From Symbiodinium natans (taxonomy: Eukaryota > Sar > Dinophyceae > Suessiales > Symbiodiniaceae), in NCBI GenBank assembly GCA_905221605.1, contig CAJNDS010002168.1:432733-492732 (forward strand): a DNA stretch of 60,000 bases. Direction: 5' to 3'. The notes beneath the pieces were generated by a model. It did not search any database. It was not told the origin of the DNA and saw only the letters and a program-made list of their open reading frames with translations. The translations under genes were made by a program, and so were the position numbers. Position 1 is the first letter of the stretch, and each line of letters opens with the position of its first letter. This document shows, one piece after another, positions 1 through 13,000 of this stretch.

Positions 1-1248
1 ACGTAGTTCCTTTTTGGGTTAGGTATAGGTGGGTTCTAGTATACTACCCCAAAAAGGTACCACATAGGAGCCTTTAGGTAGGGTTTGGGGTATGTTGGGT
101 GAGTTGTACTGGGGCTCTTCGGATCCTCAGCCCGAAAATCTGCCTACGAGACACGCCAATGCATGAAGAACCGAGACTCAGGAGTAACCTAGGAATAAAA
201 CGTGTACCCTTTTTGGTTCAAAGTGGCTGAACAGGGGAGAAAGGCCCTAATATACCCTGGGTCCCCTAAACCCCAAACCCTAAACCCTGAACCCTAAACC
301 CTAAACCCTCAACCCTAAACCCTACACTTCCCTCAGCATGGCTGCCGGCGACTGGCCTCATTTCCTGGCTGGAGTCGCCCTCATTGGCGTGCTTTCGAGC
401 CTCCATTGCGACGCCATGAAGGCTTGAGGGTTTAATTATAGGTGCCCTAAACCCTAACCCCTAACCCCTAAACCCGAAACCCTAAATCCTATTTGGTTTG
501 CAAAGCTTCATGGGCTTAGGGCTTAAGGGTGGAGCTTCGAGCTTTTGTGAGGGTGCAGGAAGCGAGGTACAAAGGGTGGTTTGGGGTTTAGGGGGTAGGG
601 TTTAGGGTTTAGGCTTTAGGGTTTAGGGTTTAGGTTTTAGGGTTTAAGGTTTAGAGCTCCTAGACTCCTAGACTAGCTAATTGAGACAAACAAAAAGTCT
701 CTTTTCCAGTCCAAAAAAGGGTGGCTGGGGTCTTCGGGCTAGGGAGGTATGTTTGCGCGGATGCTCGCCACACCCAAACCTCAATAAACGATGGCATTGC
801 CAAAGGCTACTACATCCCACCCCCGTACCCTCCCCATAGCCCCCCCCCCCCCCCACTGTCCAACCATGCAAAGGACTGGTGCGAATGCAACCAGGATAAA
901 GATATGAAATGTAAACACAAGAGACCCTAAACCCTAAACCCTAAACCCGAAATAAATGATGCCCTGTTTGACTGCCCAGAGCACAGAAGACCCCTGATTT
1001 TGGCTCGAATTAAAAGCCTCCAGTCCCCGTCAAGCACTCCATCAAAGACCCTCCAACCCCAAGGCGCTAGCAAAGCACACCCCAAAACCTCCCCCTAAAC
1101 TCTCTAAACCCTCAACCTTAAATCCTACACTCCCAAAGCTACACCCCTAAAACCCCGAAACTCTAGAGCTTCCTCAGCCCCTCGAACAGAACTCCTACAC
1201 CTCTCGCCCTAGACCCTAAACCCCAGCCTCCATGCGCTGCTTCTTGAC
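1..1248. other. repeat-rich stretch below the phosphatase exons
   Basis: Holds a MITE-like copy at 1-85 (pairs with 7311-7386), a copy of another short family at 165-275, CCCTAAA tracts at 271-330, 445-485 and 925-950, TTTAGGG at 580-650, and a C run at 839-854. Apart from the 358-422 island I see no convincing exon. Confidence 0.6.
358..422 (-). CDS. candidate terminal exon, 20 residues then stop
   Basis: After acceptor cctcaag|CC the frame reads FMASQWRLESTPMRATPARK then TGA. It is the first stop-ended minus-strand island downstream of exon 20 and could close the phosphatase gene; phase to exon 20 is not proven. The plus strand is also open here (27 codons from an ATG at 338), so strand rests on context. 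Confidence 0.3.
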
Positions 1249-1295
1249 AGATCTTAGAACCTGGGGTCTCACGATTAGCAACTCGTCGGCATTGC
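1249..1295 (-). CDS. phosphatase exon 20: C-terminal RPQVL
   Basis: 47 nt encoding NADELLIVRPQVLRS, acceptor cggccag|GC; the 3' end at a GT (gtcaag) is a guess because the next exon is unknown. RPQVL is a familiar end of this type of catalytic domain. The frame stays open to 1222. Confidence 0.85.
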
Positions 1296-4200
1296 CTGGC
1301 CGCCAGTCCACTTACTTAGGGTTTAGCGGTTTAGGGTGTAGGGTTTAGGGATTTGGGTGTATGTTTTTTTTTTTTTTTTTTTTTTTAATGGGGCTCTTAA
1401 GGGGATTCGCATGTAACCCAAGGTTCCCGAATACTCCCCACAACTCCCTAAGGCTCCCTAAGCTTCCCTAAAGTTTCCTCGGTGTCTACCACCCCATGAA
1501 GCACACTCCCTCAAGGACCCCTATAGCGTTTGAGGGTTTAGGTTGACAGTCCAGGGTAGATTGTTTCGATGAGGATTTCGACAAAGGGTTTCCCTTGTTT
1601 TCGGGAGGGCCTTTGAAGGCTACGCTACTTGATCTATTTGGGTCATGAAGAGGGACCCATTTATTTTTGGAAACTTCCAGAGGGGCTTATAAGAGGCTTT
1701 GGGAACAAATGAGCAGAGTTTCGGGCTCAGCGCGCTGCGCCCCGTCTTGCGCCATCCTAGTCGCAAGGAATACCGCAGAGCAACCTGTATACCACAAAAA
1801 AGATGCATGTTGGGTTTATCTCCCTCTTGGGTCGTATGAAAGGCTACCCTGGGTAGACCCCAAGCCCAACCCTAAACCTTAAACCCTAAACCCTGAACAC
1901 TAAATCCTACACACTTCATAAAACCGGCGGCGCGCCCAGTCCCTTCAGGCGAAAGAAGCACAATGAGTGCGATATAAGATGACTATATATATATATATGC
2001 ATCTAATGTCCTTGTGCTTGGTTTCGCAAAGGACATGGCTAGCACCTGAGAGCCCAGCGGCTCAAAAGCACTGGCAAAGGGGCCAGGGTTTCCGGCTCTG
2101 TCTTCACCACCTGGGCGGCGTGCGGATACCCTCTTGAGGCGCCCCAAGGCCCAAGATGCGCTGGGCTGAGGCAAGTTCTGGAATTGGAGAATCGGCCGCA
2201 CTGCTGGACGCCTGGCCACAGCCTAGGAATGCAAGGCTTACACCGAGGGCATCGACACTTTCGTTGTTCTTGTCCTCGCCTCGCTGCCGAGGACCCACGG
2301 GGTCAGCGATCTCCCACTGAGCCAACATGTCCTTGATGTAGCTCTGCTGATGCAGGAGGAACCGCTTTCCTTCCTTTCGGATCGTCATGGACTTTTCCTC
2401 GGTGACCTTCTCTGGCTCAGAGGTTTTACATTGCTGCCGGATGGTGTTCATGATATCATCTGCACACTCGCCCGGAGTGATGACCAGGATGTCATCAGCG
2501 TACAGACCTAGGACAGCAATGGTCTGGTTGGTGGCCTTGTTGACAGAAAACCACACAGTGGCATCGGCAGACAGGGGGGCGAAACTCCTCTGGCACACCA
2601 CTACCCGTGGCTTCTATATGCCCTAAACCCTTATGCCAAGTATGGCACACTTTACGCGGCATGGCTTCTCTGAAACACTTGGGGGGGGGGGGGGGGGGGG
2701 TGGGGAGTCCTTACTTGAAGGTTCATAAGTAAGGTCATAAGTACCCTGAATAAGGTTATAACCAGTTAAAGACATGACATAGTCATATTATTTATAACTC
2801 CCACTTGTATATATAACTGCCCATGAACCTCTAAGCACGCCAACATTGCCGTAAACTCTACACCCTACACCACGGCCCAGTGGCGGTTTTGCTACAAAAT
2901 ATTTAACTCTCAAAGTTGCCCAAGCCCAGGTAGTTGTTTCTGTTGTGGGCGGGGGGGAGGTTAGGGTTTGGGGTTTGGAGTTTAGGGTTTAGGGTTTAAG
3001 GTTTGGGGTTTTGTGCGCCTTGTGTTGGCACCTTACACTGTAAGGAACGTGCTACAAGAAAACAACTATAACTTCTGGATCGCATGCGGATCACACCTCG
3101 CTTAGGGTGCAGGGCGATAGTTGAAGATATATAGGAAGCCATCCCGCCTTCAGCATTGCCGGGCTTCTCTTTTGCGTTTTTCTTCTTGATGAGCAGCACA
3201 GCTCCATCGTTGCCGTGCCCCTGAGAGACACGTTTATGTTAGGTGGGTGAGAGGAGTGGGGGTTGCTTGCTGCTGCAGCCATCCAACAAGGGAAACTAGC
3301 AGCGGCCCCTCAACCCTAAACCCTAAAAAACCCTAAACCCTAAACCCTCGCATGCAGACCATCAACTGCTACAAAAGCCGTGGGACGCGAAACCGTTTCA
3401 ACCTGCGCCCAAGCTCTTTGAAAGAGGGTAAGGGACCAGATTAAGGGTCACATGAAACTACCCTTAGATACTGGGTTGGCCATGAAAACCCTCGAACAAA
3501 TTTCGTAAATATGATCCTCTTAAACCCCAAGAAGGGGAAGAACAAAACATGTCCCAAGGTCCAGAACCACCTAGGAATACAAAGGGTGCTCTTTTTGGTT
3601 TCAAGGAAGAACCTCCTAAAACTGGGCACCAGGGCCCATAGCCGGGGTCCTAGACTCCCCTAAAGGGGCTGATAAGGGAACTTATGCAAGGGCCTCCCTA
3701 AACCCTAAACCCTAAACCCTAAACCCGAAACCCTAAACCCTAAACCGTAAACCCTAAACCCTAAACCCTAAACCCCCTAGTGTGACTGCCCTTTCTCGCC
3801 TCGTAGTCCCTTGCTGAGAAGACGCGCATCAACCTTCGCGGCTCACTGGTTCAAGGTTTGCTTTTTGTTTAGGGTACAGGGTTTAGGGTTTAGTTTAGGG
3901 TTTAGGGTTTAGGGTTTAGGGTTTAGGGTTTAGGGTTTAGGGTTTAGGGTTTAGGGTTTAGGGCTTAACGTTATGAAGTGAAGGCTAAAAGGGCTGAACA
4001 TTCAGGGTGGAGCCTTCAACGGCTTTAACCCCTCCCCTCCCCCCGCTAAACCCGGTCCCATGTATAGGTACTGTTATGGAAATAGGTATAAAATCCATGT
4101 AACCCGGTGCCAAATTCCATAATAACCCCGAGGGTCCATTTGTAGTACTAATGTGGAGTTAGGTACCCAAAAACATTACCAAGTAGGGTTTTGGGGTACC

Positions 4201-7055
4201 AAATTCCAGAATATTACTACAAATGGACCCTCTGGGCAATTTTGGGGCCTCTGAGTGATTTCAGGGAATGCAACCTAATTATGGTCGTACAGCTGCGATG
4301 TGCGGGACTGCCTGAAGTTCTAGTCATCAGGCTGGTCACGTTTCTGTGCAGAAACTACTATTTGCCTCAGAACTCCAAAAGACTCGAGACATAAACAAAT
4401 TGCCTCACAAGAAAGAATATTCTGTTTTTTGGGGACGGGGCTCCTATGAGACATGATATACCAACGATTGCGCAGCTTAATGCAAGAGGTCACCCATCAG
4501 CACCCCGGACTCTGGCAAGGAGGTGCAGGAGTCGGTGACGCCAGGAATAATGGACCCCTAAACAACTAAACCCTAAACCCTGAACCCTAAGCCCTAAATC
4601 CTATAGGCAGGTAAAGTAAGTACACGGGGAGGTGCCAGCTGAGCCCGGAGCATGCTGCTATGCATCACGTCGAAGCCACCTTGCGTAGGTTGGCCCCGTG
4701 AGCACTCTGAAAGTATTCAGTTTAAGGCTTAGGGCTTGCGGTTTACAGTTTGGGGTTTAGGGCTTTGGGACTAGGGTTTTGGGTGAAAATCTTTTTGAGG
4801 CCTGGGGTATAGGGCTTACCTTCAGAACCCAAAACTTACGTTTTTGTATTCCCTGAGAACCCTATAAGGGTTTTTAAACAAGAACCTACAACAAAGCAGG
4901 ATTTAGGGCTTAGGGTAGGTGTTGGGCTCTTAAGGAAGGGCCGCCCACGCTGCACCCTCTTCTCGTGGACGAAGGGATCTGGGGGGAACTGGTTCATGCT
5001 TCCTTTGGACCTTCAGGTTTTAAGGTTTGGGACACTGCAAACGCCAACCTCCAACCCCAAAAGCCAGACAGAACTAAGCCTGACACCCAAAACAGCAAGC
5101 CCTAAACCCAAAACCCCATACCAGATCCAACAAAAAAATCCCTGATACTGCCCAAACAAACCCTCCTCAATGCAAGCGCCACAAACCCTGAACCCTATAG
5201 ACCCTCAATCCTCAGGCATTAAAAAATCAAGCCTCCCCTGCAATCCTATTGCTCGAATAAACCCTAAACAGTTCCTTGTACCCAATACCCCTTAATTATC
5301 CTAAGAGTCCATGCTCCCCATACGGGCATACTTGGGCCTTAAATGTACTTGTTGAGGACTCTGGGGCCCAAGCATATGCTACTTCGGTTCTTTGGACCCT
5401 TACGGTTACGGAGTAGCCCACCACCCAGATCCACAGAGTTCCCTCTTCGGCTATCAGTTGTTCTCTGTTGTGTTCACCTGTTTGATGATGTCCTGATGAT
5501 TCTTGTAATGACTGCTATTGGCACGATGTTGAACTGTAGTATATTGGAGACTTCATGCTGGCAACATGTAAACCCTAAGCCCTAGAGTTCAAGGACCTCC
5601 AAACCCTAAACCCTAAACCCTAAACCCTAAATCCTAAACCCTAAACCCTAAACCCTAAACCCAAGGGGAGGTGGAGCTCAAGAAGCCGGGCGACGGCTTC
5701 CCTTCTTTGACTGGTGGCTGCGGATGATGAGTCCGAGACCTGCTCCGACAGGAAAATTCTAAACCCTAAACCCTAAACCCTAAATCTTAAACCTTAGGGT
5801 TCAGGGCTTGGGGTGTAAGAGCTGCTAGAGGCAAGGCGAAGCTTCGTTGCTTAGCATTGATGTCTGTAGGGTTTAGGGTTTCGGGTTCAGGGTTTAGGGT
5901 TTAGGGTTTAGGATCTAGGGTTTAGGATTTAGGATTTAGGGTTTAGGGTTTAGGATTTAGGGTCTAGGGCTTGGGGCTTCGCAGCTCATGTAGCATCTTC
6001 CGATGGGACAGCGAAAACTCAAGTGTGGGCCGGGGCTTTATAGGAGGGTGTTAGTTGGGCTTTAGTAGGTCTTAAGTAGGGTTTAGGAACCCAGGGTTTA
6101 GGTTTTGGGTTTAGGGTTTAGGGTTGAGGGTTTAGGGTTTAGGGTAGGGTTTGGGGTTTAGTAGGTCTTAAGGGGTTTAGGATTCAGGGTTCTAGGGTTA
6201 GGGGGTTTAGGATTCAGGGTCCATGCTAACATTTCTACGAGTTTACAAATGTAGCACCCAAGTTCCGCGAGTGTTCTTGAGATGTCCTATACCCTAGGAA
6301 CCAATCCCCAAAACACTGCTGCATTGAAACGTCGAAACCCCAAGCCCCACTTACGAGATAGGACCGTCCTGTGAGCAAATTTTTGGGGGGGGGGCTGCGT
6401 TTACATCAAGGTCCAATTTGTTGGAAATCTTTGAAGCAGATCCCCCCATTAACCTAAACCCTGGACCCTAGTCACTTCCCCGCCGGAGCCATACTGAGAT
6501 AACCTAAACCCTAAACCCTAAACCCTAAACCCTAAACCCTAAACCCTAAACCCTAAACCCTAAGCCCTAAACCCTAAACCCTAAACCCTAAACCCTAAAC
6601 CCTAAACCCTAAACCCTAAACCCTAAACCAATCTAAGGGCTTTTCAGGGCATTGGGGGATTCATGCCTTGAGGGCTTTAAGGGATTTTGGGTCTGCTTTG
6701 CTGTCAGAAGCCCGCGAGCATTCCTTGACCCGCAAGTCCATGCTTCAGGCAAGAAGAGCATGGTTAGGGTTTAGGGTTTAGGGTTTAGGGTTTGGGGTTT
6801 AGGGTTTAGGGTTTGGGGTTTGGGGTGTAGGGTTTAGGGTTTAGGGTTTCGGGTTTCGGGTCCATGTACCCAATAAGACACTGGGGCCTTGAAGCCCTTG
6901 CTGTTGAAGGACTCTTGGGCCCAAGTATATACTGTTTAGGGATATGGGTTGTCAAAACCCTAAACCCGAAACCCTAAACCCCCAATATTAGGGTGCCGTA
7001 CTATATTCGGGACACCAAAAAGGGACCATAATGTTCACAACCACCCATATGGGCC

Positions 7056-7098
<43 letters not shown>

Positions 7099-10000
7099 GA
7101 AGCCTAAACCCAACAAGCCATGGGTTCAGGGCTTAGGGCCTAGGGTTTAGGGTCTTGCAAACCATTGCAATCCCTACAGGCCTACAGGCCTCGAAGCATC
7201 AATGATGAGTTTCAATGAGAATAGAAGATTCTTGATCGTTTTCAGGGTGGCAAACACATTAATCTGCGGCCTTGCTTTCCTTACATACGTCTCATGTAGT
7301 TGGAATGCAGCTCCTTTTTGGGCTAGATATAGGGGCTTCTAGTATATTACCCCCCAAAAACGTACTACATAGGAGCCCTTTAGGTAATTTCTCATGAAGC
7401 CCCCAGGACCATTTGGGGCCCCACCGTTTCTTGCGCAGAACGTCTTCGTGATGTTCCACGCCTCGGCAGGAGCGACTCCCAAACACCTTAATTAAGGAAT
7501 ATACCTTCAATCATATTCGGGTTCCTACTTAATTAGGGAAAATACCGTAAACCATGATTTAAGGTGTATATACCTGTAATTAAGGAATATACCTTTATTC
7601 ATATTCGGGTTCCAGGGGGATTCCTTAATTAAGGGGTCTTGGAGTCTCTGGGGAAACTCGCTGCTTGTTCAAGGCGCGGGTGAGAGACACAATGCGTTTG
7701 TGGACCCCTCCCTCGCGAATATATCAAAAGCTATAACGTGTTGCCTCGGAATCTGCAGAGCTCCGCACGAAGAAGGCCATACCCTGAACGTTTATAGATC
7801 CTGAACATCATCGTTCCCTGAAGGACCTGGGACCTTACCAACAGACCACAATGTTAATCCCGCGCGCCCTTGAGGCCCACCACGTAAGCCAGCAGCAAAC
7901 GATTTAGGGCACAGGTATAGGGTATTACTTGGGGTAGGTAGTGTCTGGCTAAGGGGGCTTCCGTGCCAAGTCTGCACTCCTGATTCCAAGCCCCGAAACA
8001 CAACCAGAGCACGTGAAGCAAGCAAGCTCACAAGCATGCATCATGCCCGAAACACGTCTTAAACCCGAGAGGTGAGAGCCTGAGTCAGGGTAGTTCATTT
8101 GCGTTGGACTCCCTGTGTGCGGGGGAGGGCGCTGCCTCTACACACAAACCTACCTGCAAAGGATCCTGATTTTTATATTCAGAACAACTCCCTGTAACCC
8201 TAAGCTCCTAAACCCAAACCCCCAAACCCCCAAAACCCCAAAACCCCAAAACCCCAAAACCCCAAAACCCCAAAACCCCAAAACCCCAAAACCCCAAAAC
8301 CCCAAAACCCCTAAACCCCTAAACCCCTACACCCCTAAACCCCCCCCCCCCTAAACCCTAAACCCCTAAACCCCTAAACCCCTAAACCCCTAAATCCTAA
8401 ACCCCAAAACCCAAAACTTTAAACCCTGAACCCTGAAGCCTAAACCCTAACCCATAAACCCCTACACTCTAACTAAACCCTAAACCCTAAATCCTACACC
8501 CCCAAACTCAACCCTAAAGCCTAAACCCTAAACTCTAAACCCCCGCCCTCTCCCCGAGTCGGCGGCAAATTGGGCAGTGACGCCACCACGGGGGGAGGGA
8601 TGGACGCCTCAAGAGCTTAGGGTTTATAGGGCTTAGGGTTTAGGAAAGTTTAGGGTTTAGGGTTTAGGGTTTAAGTTTAAATCTTAAACCTTAAACCCTA
8701 AACCCTAAACCCTCTTGTTCGGCAAAACCTTTGCCGACATCAAAGAAGCGTGTGAGTGCATCAATGCTTCCTTTCGAGGTCTGCGGCCAAGGCGCCGGCC
8801 AACAGGAGCACTTGGCCGCCGTGCTGTTATGCACTTGTTGGGCCCGCACCCTAAAGATTTGAACCCCAAAAGGCACCTGTATTCTTTTCCTTTTTGCGCT
8901 TTGTTTTGGGGGGGAAGGGAGGGGGGGAAGGGAGGAAGGGGTGGGGGGGGGGGGGGAGGTTCGGGGATTGTGGCTCTGGGGTCTGGGGTGCTCCTTCAGA
9001 AACTCCTTGGCAACAAGACTTCAGGCTGCAGCGCTTGACGCCGCCAACGTTCTTTTTTCGCTATAACCTTGTAAACCCTATCAGCTCTTTAGGGTTTAGG
9101 GTTTAGGGTTTAGGGTTTAGGGTTTACCCCATACACCCCAGAAACCGCATAAACCCTAATTACATAAAACCCCACTCAAGCCCCATAAACCCCACAGGCC
9201 ATCTAAGTCCTAATAAGCCCAGAACCTCAAGAAACCCTAAACCCCAAACTCTAAACCCTAAACCCTTAAACCGACCTGCTTGGCAAGGGGTCAGCTCCTT
9301 AATCCTTTGTGTCTGGCGCCCACTTTGCTGCCGGCACCGAGCACTTCAATCGCCTTCTGCAAGGCTTCATCGGTCATCGAACCAGCCAAGGAGCCGAAGG
9401 CTTCCTTCGCATCCCTAAACCCTAAACCCTAAACCCTAAACCCTAAACCCTAAACCCTAAACCCTAAACCGCAAAGCCTAAACCAGAATCAACTTCTGCA
9501 TCGCCCCGACCGCAGACACCGAAGTACCCTAAATAATCTTATAACCGCTTATAACTGCAGATGCCTTACTTATACCCCCAGGTATGACGAAACTTATGGA
9601 ATCTCCAAGTTCTCCCGACACCTGTATAGCACCCCAGCGAGCCCAATGCGCCTGAATCCCTAAACCCTAAACCCTAAACCCTAAACCCTTGAACACTATG
9701 GAGGGCTCCCTGTTTTTCGTTTAGATGTTCAAGGAGGTTCCTCAAATGCTGTCTTCCACTAGTGAAGGAGCAAAGCAACACCTAAACCCTAAACCCTAGA
9801 CCCTAAACCCTAAACCCCTAAACCCTAAACTCTAAACCCTAAACCCTGGGTGCCGGGCCAAAGGTGTTCGGGTCTGCTTTGGCCCCATCCTCGATCGGAT
9901 CCGACCACAGAATGTTGAACAGCCTGGCAGGGCTCCAGGGTCCATAGGTTTAGGGTTTAGGGTTGAGGGGTTTAGGGTTCAGGGCTCAGGATTTTGGTCA

Positions 10001-13000
10001 GAACACCAAGGAAACAAAACACAGCAAAAACTTCTAACCTTAAAGCCTATAAGCCTTAAACACTACGCCCTAAGTCAAAACCCAAGCCCTAAAACCGTAA
10101 ACCCTAGACCGGTTGTCTATACTCTCCGCGCAAGAACAAGACAAGCATGGGCATCCCATTCCACCCAAACTCCCCTTCTCTAGCTCCCTAGAGCAACCTT
10201 GTTCCTTGAACAAGGGTTTAGGGTTTAGAGGGTAGAGGGTTTAGGGTTTAGGGTTTAGGGTTTAGGGTTTAGGGTTTAGGGTTTAGACATCTATATAGAC
10301 AACATCGAAGGACAGGCATAGACCTAAGTCCTACTTCTCATGGGATCCTATATGACCCCCACCCCGGCTACGTACACGGAACCGGAAGAACCTGGATTTA
10401 GGGCCATGTGCTTTTCGTACAAGTATTAGCCAAAGGACACCCCCTACACACCACCCGAAACCCGAAGTAGGGTTTAGGGGTTTGGGGTTTAGGGTTTAGG
10501 GACCCTAAGCCCTAAACATTAAACAATACATTTTGCACTCACCAATAACAGGAACAAAGAAGGCATACATTTTGGATTTGGGAAGCCTTTTGAGGGCTGG
10601 GTCTTTGGGGCTTAGGGTTTTTTAGGGCAAGTTTACGATTTGGACATGTAGGGTTTTAAACCCTAAACCCTAAACCCTAAACCCTAAACCCTAAACCCTA
10701 AACCCTCAACCCTACAGGTTCAGAGCTTGGGGCTTCAGAGCCTGGGCTTTGCTATTTTTGGGCTAGTCTAGGGGCTTTCATACTTAGAGCAGGATACAAG
10801 TCTAAAGGGATCCTAAGGGAATGCGATTAGTAACTATTCCGACCCCCTATATTACGTGGTGACGACCGCGAGAGCTCGTGGCAGAAGCAAGCAGGTCGGC
10901 AGCACCAGCTGTTTTCCTGTCATGAAGGGCGCAAGCAAAGCGCCGGAAACAGGGTCTCGGGGGTAGGGTTTCGGGATCTGAGACAACCATAGACAACCGC
11001 AGCCCAGTAAAGTCCCAAACCACCACTGTTTAGGATTCAGGGCCAGGGCTTAGGGTTTCAGATTCCAGGGGCATGCGGCGAGGTCATAAGGGAGGCATGA
11101 TTTGGAGAATCCACCCATGTATTGCAGAAACATAAGGCTTGTCTTAGGCGTTTAGGGTTTAGGAGGATACAACATCTCCCAAGCCCCACTGCATACGGAG
11201 GCCGCACCCAAACCCTACAACCCTCTTGGGTTTAGGGTTTAGGGTTTAGGATGTAGGGTTTAGGGCAGCATACTGACTCAATTGATCTTAGAAGGCTCAG
11301 AGCCGAACTCTAAACCCCAACTTGGAGGACAGTGGAGGGGGGGGGGAGGGGGGGACGACTAAGTAGCTTGATGGTGGAGGTATGTGTAGGGTTTAGGGCC
11401 TGGGGCTTGGGGCTTGGGGTTTAGGGTTCAGGGTTAAGGGTTTAGGATTTCGGGTTTAGGGTCGCGAATCATCCCTAATTGGGGTTTTCGTACTCAGCAA
11501 ACCCTGTCAGGAGCTACTTACCAAGTCCCCGCCCGCCTACACCCAATCAACCCTCCAGCCCTAAACCCTAAACCCAATAAACCCTAAAGCCGTGAACCCT
11601 GAACCCTACACACCATGAAGCCTTGAAAACTACAAACCCTAAGGCCCTAAACCCTAGACCCTTAAACCTCATAAGCCCTATAAACCCTATAAGCACTAAC
11701 GCCCTAAACCCTATAAACCCTGTAAACCCTGTAAGTCCTGAGACCCTAAACTTAAACCCTCAAGCCCGAAAGCCGTAAACCTTATAATTAAAACCTAAAC
11801 CCTATAAACCCTAAAGCCCTATACCCTAAAGCCCTATTCCCCAAAGCCCTAAACCCTAAACCCTAAACCGTAAACCCTAAACCCTAAACCCGAAACCCGC
11901 GTCGCGATCCACATGGGTATTTACAAGTGGGGTTCTAAGTAAGGTAAGGATAGTTGGAACTGGTTAGAAGCTGATTTAGGGCACTGATAACCCTACTTAC
12001 CCCACTTTGGAGTAAGGTATAAGTAGCTAGAATGGAAACCCAGAATCAAAAAGAAAGGATTAAAGTACATCACGCCAAAACCCAGCTTATCCAACTACCC
12101 ATGATCCTCCAAAGACTAACAAAAACCGGTAACCCTAAACCCTAAACCCTAAACCCTAAACCCTAAACCCTAAACCGGTGGCAGCCTTGGAGAGGATCCG
12201 CTCGGAAGGAAGAGGCCTTCCGGGGAGAGGTTCTGGCATTGGGTTTAGGATTTAGGGGGTTTAGGGTTTCGGATATAGGGTTTAGGGTTTAGGATATAGG
12301 GTTTAGGGTTTAAGATATAGGGTTTGGGTTTAGAGGGTTTAGGGTTTAGGATGTAGCGTTTAGGAGATAGGGTTTAGGGTTTAGGATATAGGGTTTAAGG
12401 TTTAGGGCTTCAGGGTTTTAGGGCTTAGGTCTTGGGTGATGTTAGGGATGTAGGGTCTTAGGGCTTCGGGTTTAGGGTGTCAGGTAGGGTTCAGGGTTTG
12501 GTCCTCCGGGTTTCGGGTTTCCGGGACTTCAGGGGTAAGATTGGGGCCCACAGTGCTTTAACGTGGCAACCCAACTCTCATCTGTGCAAGAACTCTCCTG
12601 GTAGCTATACCGCAACAATTCGCGTACACTTCTCAAAACAAAAAAGTGAAGGCTCGAGAGACCTCTGGGAAGTCCAAACCCTAAACCCTAAACCTTAAAC
12701 CCTATACCCTAAACCCTAAACCCTAAAAGCCAAACCCTAAACCCTAAACCCTGTACTTTGCCCTGGTAGCCAGGCAGCGCCTCGCCACGTTCCAGATGTC
12801 ACTGAGGCCCCACATCCCGTCACCTGAAAGCACAGCTCCCGGGTTTGAGGGTCTGAGGGTCTTCGGGCCTTAGGGTTTAGGGTTCAGGGTTCGGCGTCTG
12901 AAGGTCTGAGGGTTTAGGGTCAGGGGGCCTGAGGGTTTAGGGCTTAGGCGATGTGCTGCGGAAAGGGTGTTCAGGTTTTGGGGCTTTGAGGTTTAGAGCC

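Larger units (their letters stand above)
5740..7424. other. phosphatase intron 15
   Basis: Long telomere-type tracts (CCCTAAA 6503-6629 is one of the largest; TTTAGGG 5870-5960 and 6763-6850), a C40 homopolymer at 7057-7096, a diverged copy of the GGTCCATGTACC family at 6868-6950, and a MITE copy at 7311-7386. Exon-like frames at 7188-7307 and 6640-6760 were seen but not proven. Confidence 0.7.

Noticed and set aside
338-421. Plus-strand frame from ATG with GVLSSLHCDAM, resembling a TauE/SafE membrane motif
   Set aside because: Only 27 codons; the minus strand is equally open with a good acceptor and all proven exons are minus.
6503-6629. A true chromosome end
   Set aside because: Telomere-type tracts occur in both orientations all over the window with genes between them, so they are interstitial.
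8115-8354. Open frame of Pro/Asn/Lys repeats
   Set aside because: Produced by the CCCCAAAA array.
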